From positions 6,547,015 to 6,611,014 of the forward strand of contig NC_036461.1 of NCBI RefSeq assembly GCF_002775205.1: a stretch of DNA of 64,000 bases, given 5' to 3'. The notes below the pieces were generated by a model. It saw only the letters and a program-made list of their open reading frames with translations. It made no database searches and had not been told where the DNA came from. This document shows, one piece after another, positions 56,881-64,000 of the stretch. Each line of letters begins with the position of its first letter. Within the stretch, counting starts at the first letter, position 1. Source of the stretch: Xiphophorus maculatus (Eukaryota; Chordata; Actinopteri; Cyprinodontiformes; Poeciliidae). The translations under genes and the position numbers were made by a program.

Positions 56881-57829
56881 GAGGAGCAGCGACAGGAGCA
56901 TCAGGGGAGTTCTTACACTGCATTCTTAAAAATGTTTGCATAACAAACATGTAGTAGGGTTCTGCTTCACAAAATAATTAGAGACACGTTAGTGACTTAC
57001 TCTTGAGTGAAGCTTCTATGATGAGAAAAAGAAAGAGAAAATGTAAAATTGAAACTGGAGATAAGTGGAAGAAAGTAGACAGAGAAAAAGTGGTCAGTTT
57101 GTCTTACAGCAGCCTAACGGGATTATGTTGTCTGTTAAATCTTTGTCAGTAGAAAAAGAAAAAGTTTCTTAGATAGAAACTTTTTAAAACTAATTTGAAT
57201 TTTTTTTTTGTGCCTCAAGACATTTGTTATGAACTGGTGCTACATAAAAGAACAACTTAATTTAAATTGAAATTCAAATAATACAATAGTATCACTGATT
57301 TTATTTTTAGAAACTTAAATTAGTTGTCCACTTTTACCTAATATTCATCAGTGTTTAGGGGTTTTATTCAAGTTGTGATTAATGTCATAATATTATGCAG
57401 ACACGATGGTTGTGGAGTTGTCCCAAAGAGAACTTTTAATATCTGAATTAATTTTAATATTTCAGCTTGTCTTTAAGGAAAGACCCAACTTTTAACTTTT
57501 TCAATGCTTATATACAGCGCTATACAAGTACATTTTATTTGCCATCTTTGTACTTAACTGTTAAATGTCAAACCATTGAATTTCAATATTTATTCTCTTG
57601 TCACAAAAGCCTGACTTTAATCTGCAATAGTTGAGAAGATTTTGTTCAGTAGGAATACTTTTAATATTTTGTGAATATTAAAAGTATACGACGGGCTGCA
57701 TTATGTATCTTTTCCATACAAGTGTACTTCCAAACTTTACACTTTTTCAAATGTCCTATAGAGTAAACAAGATTTATTAGCAGTATATAAGTTAAAAATT
57801 GCGCATTCTTTAGATGCACTCACTGATTT
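56881..57829. other. Intergenic, no gene seen
   Basis: AT-rich, with a purine run (AGAAAAAGAAAGAG) near 57020. Nothing else recognised. Confidence 0.55.
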
Positions 57830-59710
57830 TAAAATGTCTCTCAGCGTTTGGTCAATAAACTCCACTTTGCGGTGTGTTGCATTTTCACTGATTCCCACTA
57901 GAGGGCAGCATCGGACTCTGTCAGACTGATATAGGACAGACCTTTACGGTGTCCACATGAAACTGACTGAATTCATTTACAAAGATGTTAGGCATTTCTA
58001 ATTTCTATTTACCAACCACCAACAGTGAATCACTGGCATTTTTTTTAGATAACAGAAAGAAATCAAACAGCAAGTACGTGAAATCAAGAACACCAAGTAT
58101 TTTAGGAGCAGCTAAAGGAGTTGAAGACTGCATGTTGATTTGAAATATGGATACAGAATAAATAAAATCCTGCATTTACTTCACATGAAGCACATAAATA
58201 TTTACCTATTTACATTTTGTTTTATTTGATTTATGTTGAGTCATTCTAGTTAAACTAAGGTCACTCAAGGATCGGGTAGTCCAAGAATGGTTCTGAATCT
58301 CAGGCTTTGTTTATATATTATAGTTTTGAAGAGTGCTGAACCAGAAATACTCCAACAGATTGCAACAGATTTTATCTCTATTTAAATTTGCTTTAATAAA
58401 TATAAAATATATTGTTCTCACGGCTGACAATCTCCCTAAAGGGTAAATTCTCCTGATATCTTACGGGACACAACAGACTTAGACAACAGACTTGTCTCAG
58501 GAGTAATTTTAACTTTTCAGCTAAAAATGAAGGATTATTGGAGGTAGTCAATCTTAGAGTCAAGAATTTACATATTTTTAATCACACTCATCTATTTCCT
58601 AATTATTTAACTAAGCAAACACAAACAAAAACCATAACATATTGCACATTAAGTAACACTGTTTAAAGAGAATTTTTTTTATGAAGATCTGAACATTTGA
58701 GGTCCAGTTCATTAAACTGATAAAAAAATGTAACTTTATAAGTCTCTATCAATCTATCTGACATTTTAGGAAATTGATTTTTCACACAATGTGGAGCTCT
58801 AACATTAAGTTAAACCTGGGTTGAAAGTTTGGAAAAGGTACTGTAACATTTACTGCCAGACACTGAAACTAACAGTTTTTTATTTTAACACACCAGTGTG
58901 ATACAAACACAGCATCTTTGGACTATATCTAAACCATCATCTGTGAGGTAAAGAGTGAAAATCTTTTGCAAATTCTGGTGGAAAAATCAAATAGAAGACG
59001 GTGACTTCTCTTTATGTTTAATAAGTAACTTTTTGTTTTGGTTTAAGTGGAGATATCACATGATGTCTGGTCTCTGTGTGATTATGATCTGGTTCTGGTA
59101 GCTCCTCCTCTACCTCTGAGTCGGTCCAACCAAGCTGAGCTGCCATCTGGTGCTCAGTATTTGCCAAAGAAACAGAGAGTTTCCTCTCAGCTTTAGGAGC
59201 TGTCAGTTTTTACCAATCTGCTACAAAACAACTCCATAAATGATCTGATATCACACATTTTAATCTTTGGAGCTCCTAATCAAAAACATGTATTGTTTGT
59301 GTATGAATTGCTACTGAATGTTTGCATCAGCTACATAAAAAAAATATATTTTCTAAGATGGGCATCAACAGCAGCAGAGATTCTGGATGTTGTTCATCTA
59401 TATTTAAATGATTTTTCTCTATGAAGTTAACTTTACAGTGTAACCTCTGTTTTCATGTAAAAACATCTTCAATTAAAGGAAATGACTGAAACCTGTCCAG
59501 CAGTTCTGGTCTCAGACCCAGATCGTCGGTTAAATATAGCTGCAGTACCATGTGTGTTCTCGCTGCTGATTGGCTGAGAGCCTGCAGGCCGTGATTCTGC
59601 CCTGCTAACCTGTTTCTGAGCCAGAAGAAACTCCAACCTGCTGAATGTTAACAGGGAAGATGAGGAGATGCAGCTGGAGGAAAAATACACCCAAACTGTT
59701 GTTACCTGCA
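57830..59710. repeat. Segmental duplication block, copy 3 (gene C flank)
   Basis: Matches 18530-20590 closely, including 59465-59700, which is nearly identical to 20335-20570. Confidence 0.85.
57895..57908 (+). promoter_or_regulatory. CTCF-like motif in flank copy 3
   Basis: CCACTAGAGGGCAG, at the place equivalent to 18663 and 38551. Confidence 0.45.
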
Positions 59711-59984
59711 GTTACAGGTTGGAATTTACTACTGTTTGCAACTTGTTGCTTTATTTTGAGCCATATAACCGAAAACATGCATAAAATTCCCCTTATTAGG
59801 TGAAAAAAAAGAATAAAGAAAGAATATACTGTATATATACATCCACTTTTATGCTCTGCATTAAAAGAAAAGATTGTGTCCGTCTTTGAGCAACAGGGCA
59901 CCTCTTGTCTGTCCTATTATGAGGAAATATTCTACATGGAGGAAATGTGAACATATGTAAATAGTTAAGTCTTTATCTGTCTGT

Positions 59985-61310
59985 GTCTCATTTGTTCAAT
60001 TACCATCAGTTCCATAACCTAGTCAGCTGACATTTTCCTGATGATCACACAATGTTCTTCTGCAGAGCTGTTAAATCATTCAGAGTCAGAATAACACCAG
60101 AAGTCGGTAAGTGATGAATCAGAGACGACTGAGGACAAAACTGGACCGCAAGTTCAAGCTGAAAAGAAATGACTGGAACCACTTGATTCTTAGAGACTGA
60201 AATCTTCATGAAATTTGACCTTTTTCACTTAAATCTAATTGTTTTCTGGAGCAAAAGCACCAGATGACTTTAAATCTATTATCTCTGGTAATGGTGATCT
60301 TGTCTAAATCTATTATCTGTGGTAATGGTGATCTTGTCTAAATCTATTATCTGTGGTAATGGTGATCTTGTCTAAATCTACTATCTGTGGTAATGGTGAT
60401 CTTGTCTAAATCTATTATCTGTGGTAATGATGATCTTGTCTAAATCTATTATCTCTGGTAATGGTGATCTTGTCTAAATCTATTATCTGTGGTAATGGTG
60501 ATCTTGTCTAAATCTATTATCTGTGGTAATGATGATCTTGTCTAAATCTATTATCTGTGGTAATGGTGATCTTGTCTAAATCTATTATCTGTGGTAATGG
60601 TGATCTTGTCTAAATCTACTATCTGTGGTAATGGTGATCTTGTCTAAATCTATTATCTGTGGTAATGATGATCTTGTCTAAATCTATTATCTCTGGTAAT
60701 GGTGATCTTGTCTAAATCTATTATCTGTGGTAATGGTGATCTTGTCTAAATCTATTATCTGTGGTAATGGTGATCTTGTCTAAATCTATTATCTGTGGTA
60801 AAGATGATGTTATCTAAATCTATTATCTGTGGTAATGGTGATCTTGTCTAAATCTATTATCTGTGGTAATGGTGATCTTGTCTAAATCTATTATCTGTGG
60901 TAATGGTGATGTTATCTAAATCTATTATCTGTGGTAATGGTGATCTTGTCTAAATCTATTATCTGTGGTAATGGTGATCTTGTCTAAATCTATTATCTGT
61001 GGTAATGGTGATCTTGTCTAAATCTATTATCTGTGGTAATGGTGATCTTGTCTAAATCTATTATCTGTGGTAATGGTGATCTTGTCTGTCCCATTGCTCT
61101 TTTGGGTTTGTCTCTGATCTGTCCTCTGAAAGATCCATCCCATCAAGACTTATGGTCCCTTTTCCTGACCCTGGTTCTGGTTCTGTTGGAGGTTTTTTCC
61201 TTTTAAAGAGGAATGGTTCCTCTCATTCACATGATAAAATCATCTTTATGCAATGAATCAAGCTTCCTTAAATAACTGATTACCAGTTGACATTAAGAGA
61301 TTGTCTAAAG
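59985..61310. repeat. Segmental duplication block, distal part, copy 3
   Basis: Matches 21380-21960, interrupted only by expansion of the 34-bp minisatellite. Confidence 0.8.
60271..61086. repeat. 34-bp minisatellite, 24 copies
   Basis: The unit is TAAATCTATTATCTGTGGTA followed by ATGGTGATCTTGTC, repeated 24 times without length change (816 bp). Variant units (CTCT for CTGT, ACTATC for ATTATC, AATGATG for AATGGTG, GTTATC for CTTGTC) recur in order, so blocks of several units have been copied together. Confidence 0.95.
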
Positions 61311-61334
61311 TTGACTGGATGTAAAATTAACTGA

Positions 61335-61560
61335 AAATCAATTAATCAAGTCTATTTGCTTAGCACATTTCAGCAACAAGTTAGTTCAAAATGCCTTACA
61401 TTGTAAAACACAAAACAAAAAACCATAAAAACATCAAAATCATCAAATGACATCAAATATTTTGGTCAATGTTCCAGTGATTATGGGTTGAAAGCAAATC
61501 TAAATAGGTGGATTTTTAGCCTTGATTTAAAGGAACTCTGTGTTAAAAAGGTGAAAAACA
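61335..61560 (-). mobile_element. LINE 3' fragment, same family as 53975-54640
   Basis: AGCACATTTCAGCAACA and TTTAGCCTTGATTTAAAGGA match 53998 and 54191. Confidence 0.6.
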
Positions 61561-63169
61561 CATTTTTGTTTCATATATTGTGTTGAAGTGATTTATACTG
61601 TGATTTTGCACCATTTAAATAAGTTTAATAGATCTGATAGTCAAGTTTAATTGGTTCTGTCTCTCCTGTGGCAGTACCAGAATGTTCTGGTGAACCTGAT
61701 CTCCTCTGCTTGCAGCTGTGTGGGCTCAGCTGAACCGGATCCAGTTCTAAAACAGAACACTGTCCAGGAGAATCTGATGAGTGTCGATACGAGTCAACAG
61801 AACCTCCTTGTGATCTGGTTTATTCAGAGTCTGATGGCTGGTGCGGCTGAAACAGACAGAAATGTCAGAAACAGTTTTAAACCCTCTCAGATGAGCTGAA
61901 TGGTGTGATGGTAGCTTCATCCTAGATTTAAATATTTTGAATCGTCCTTGACCTGAACAGAACGGGAAAGTTAACTGAAGCAATTTTTTTTGTCACTAAT
62001 GTGTCATTTTCTTGCAGTAGAGTTCAAAACAGCTTAAACATTTTATTTAAAACACCTTCAAAGCATTAAGACGAAGAAAAATGATGTGGAGAATTCACAA
62101 GAACATTGTTTTAACTTAACGTAATCTTTCTGTCCCACCAATATCAGTTCTTTGTTTTTCAGCAGCACATATTGAAGATGGAAAATACTTTGTTTCATTT
62201 GCTCTTTTTTTACCTCATTCCTCTATATTGAAACAAGATGTGTAACAAGTTTATCAGAGTTTTACACACTGTAATCTGACACAAACTGTTCTCTTTGCTT
62301 CATACAAAACCACAGACCAAGACAATGACTCACAGCTTTCTGCCAGAACTTTGGTTTTCTGCATGCATTGTCTAAATCTTATCTGCATTTTTTTTTCTTT
62401 TACAGAACCTTTACTGAAAGAATTAACACAAGGTGTGATTAATGACGACATTGGTTTTTGTAATTATTCTGATCTTTAGAATTTGTTTTTATACTTAAGG
62501 TTTGTTGTTCACTTGCTTGCATGTTCTGACTCTGCATCCAGATGTAAAACATAAAAGCATCAGAGCCTGACGTCATTTCACTGAACCTGCATCACAACAA
62601 CCTGAAAAGTAATTCTTAACGTTGTGATAACTAATTTTTTATCAGATGGAGCTAAAACCAAATTGGTTAATCTGTGTCAATAAAAGACCTACAAATAAAC
62701 ATATTGTGACCAAACCCTGGCAGCAGAAAGATTTTTAGAGACATAATGAGGTTTTATGCACATCAGCTGAGATACAAACAAACTTTGTGACCACTCTGTG
62801 CCTTGCTGTGGTCCGGGGCCTGCAAGAGAAACCGAACGCTTGTGATTCAGACTGACAAATCCAGATGCACACATACTAAGTTAGGCCTTCATATTTTAAA
62901 GTTATTTAAACAGAATCATACTTTTAAAGCCTGTGGAATCATATTTCTACTTCTGCTGGGATGGAAAACATTTCATAGATTGAGCTCAACAGATTTGAGT
63001 CACTGAATTCAGAAAGTAAAACTTTTATACCGTTTATCATAGATTTTTTTTCTTAGAATGATTGAGGTGTTATTTCTGTTCATTTTGATGGTTATAATTT
63101 ATCAGAATATTAGAACAATAAGATCAATAAAAAGGGATTTTTATAGGACTACTGAAAATTATGTCCATA
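61561..63169. other. Intergenic, no gene seen
   Basis: AT-rich sequence beyond the NLR units. I recognise no coding exon, RNA gene or clear repeat. Confidence 0.5.
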
Positions 63170-63400
63170 AACTGTGCAGTATGTGAGCTCAGTACTTTAG
63201 TGTGGCCTCCTTCTGCATGAATTACTGCATCAGTGCAGCGTGGCATGGATGCAATCACTCTGTTGCTCCACTGAGGTGTGATAGAAGCTCAGTTTGCTTT
63301 AATAGCTTTTAGCTCATCTGGATTGTTGGCTCTGGTTTTCTCATCTCTTGACAACAATACATAGATTTGCAACAGGATTGTAGGTTAGGACAGGACAATC
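63170..63400 (-). mobile_element. Tc1-type transposase 3' fragment
   Basis: The minus strand, read with gaps, resembles the C-terminal Tc1 segment (NNPDELKA...CIHATLH...AVIHAEG). Only the end remains. Confidence 0.55.
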
Positions 63401-64000
63401 TTCCAGAATCATAAAGACAGAAATTGTTAGTGTTTTCCTTTACTGTTGAAGATCTTGTTCTGTTTTGTTCTTCATTCAGGCTTTATTCTCATTCCCTGCA
63501 GTGCATACATTTAATTTCCCGCTGTATTATTGAATAATATGATAAAACTGTCACTCAGAGAGTAAATGCTGTTTTCTGGATTTGTTTTGTATTCCCATCA
63601 TGTTTGTCTGTTTTCACGCTGTAATATTAAACCAGAGCTTAACAATAACTCCATAATTACAGCCCGTGTTGTGTGAAGATCATTAAACCCATTTTGCACT
63701 GTTAGACTTTTAAGTTCTCACTATTGGCCCCTGTGTTGTTGCAGGGTCATTAAAATTCTTATTTATTATCCATAAATGCATAATTGAGCCATTGATTTTC
63801 CAGAAATGTATTTATGCTGAGTCTCAAACATTGTTTTATTGTTGATGAATCTATTAATTATAATATTTGCTGATCTGATGCTGCAGCTGCAGGTTTGGTT
63901 TTGGACTTTTAGACTGATAAACGTCCATCACCTGCTGCAGATAATTTCTTAACTATAACTGCAGCGGTTAGCCCTGTGTGTGTGTGTGAGAGCATCTTAT
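63401..64000. other. Intergenic, ending in a (TG)n run
   Basis: Nothing recognised apart from a short TGTGTGTGTGTG run near 63975-63990. Confidence 0.5.

Noticed and set aside
1-64000. CRISPR arrays, bacterial operons or prophage.
   Set aside because: The genes are split by introns and the repeats are eukaryotic. No spaced short-repeat array of CRISPR type is present; the 34-bp array is head-to-tail with no spacers.

Overview
The window looks like an AT-rich teleost fish chromosome segment. The evidence is vertebrate-type split genes with GT-AG introns, fish-type NLR-C (NLRC3-like) immune receptor genes, and teleost-style repeats: Tc1/mariner, hAT, a piggyBac-like element, L2/Rex1-like LINEs, a tRNA-derived SINE and Ty3/gypsy-like solo LTRs. 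I cannot name the species; an acanthomorph fish is a reasonable guess.

Three NLRC3-like genes lie head-to-tail, all on the minus strand. Gene A (about 1-8458, with 5'UTR exons to about 17.2 kb) runs off the left edge inside its NACHT exon. Gene B (23529-35816) and gene C (43234-53767) are complete at the 3' end. The inferred layout is: a short start exon, one to three small phase 2-2 N-terminal repeat exons, a 76-79 nt linker exon, a 229 nt acidic helical exon, a FISNA-NACHT-winged-helix/HD2 exon of about 1.79 kb, two LRR exons, a 47 nt exon and a PRY-SPRY (B30.2) exon. Adding the exons I placed by eye gives exact reading frames: 1009 codons plus stop for gene B if its broken repeat exon is skipped, and 1057 codons plus stop for gene C. 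A and B are close duplicates, introns included; C is an older paralogue.

Each gene is followed on its 5' side by a copy of the same 2 kb flanking block (about 18.5-20.6, 38.2-40.0 and 57.8-59.7 kb), so the locus grew by duplication of one unit. Upstream of gene A a segment of about 1.88 kb carrying a non-coding first exon with an intact splice donor is tandemly repeated, giving four candidate first exons (ends at 10683, 12561, 14443 and 17071). Gene B has lost this exon to a replaced segment. Gene C has two candidates (55074 and 56773).

Mobile elements shape the genes. A hAT-like element with an 8-bp target duplication, itself carrying a nested LINE, splits a coding exon of gene B. A SINE sits 12 nt past that exon's splice donor. 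A solo-LTR-like element at 22.05-22.59 kb contains a piece of NLR exon and intron. A decayed Tc1/mariner transposase lies between B and C. A 24-copy, 34-bp minisatellite at 60.27-61.09 kb has grown from a sequence that is single-copy in the paralogous block. CTCF-like motifs recur at equivalent places in the units.

All calls are from reading the sequence by eye. No search was run.
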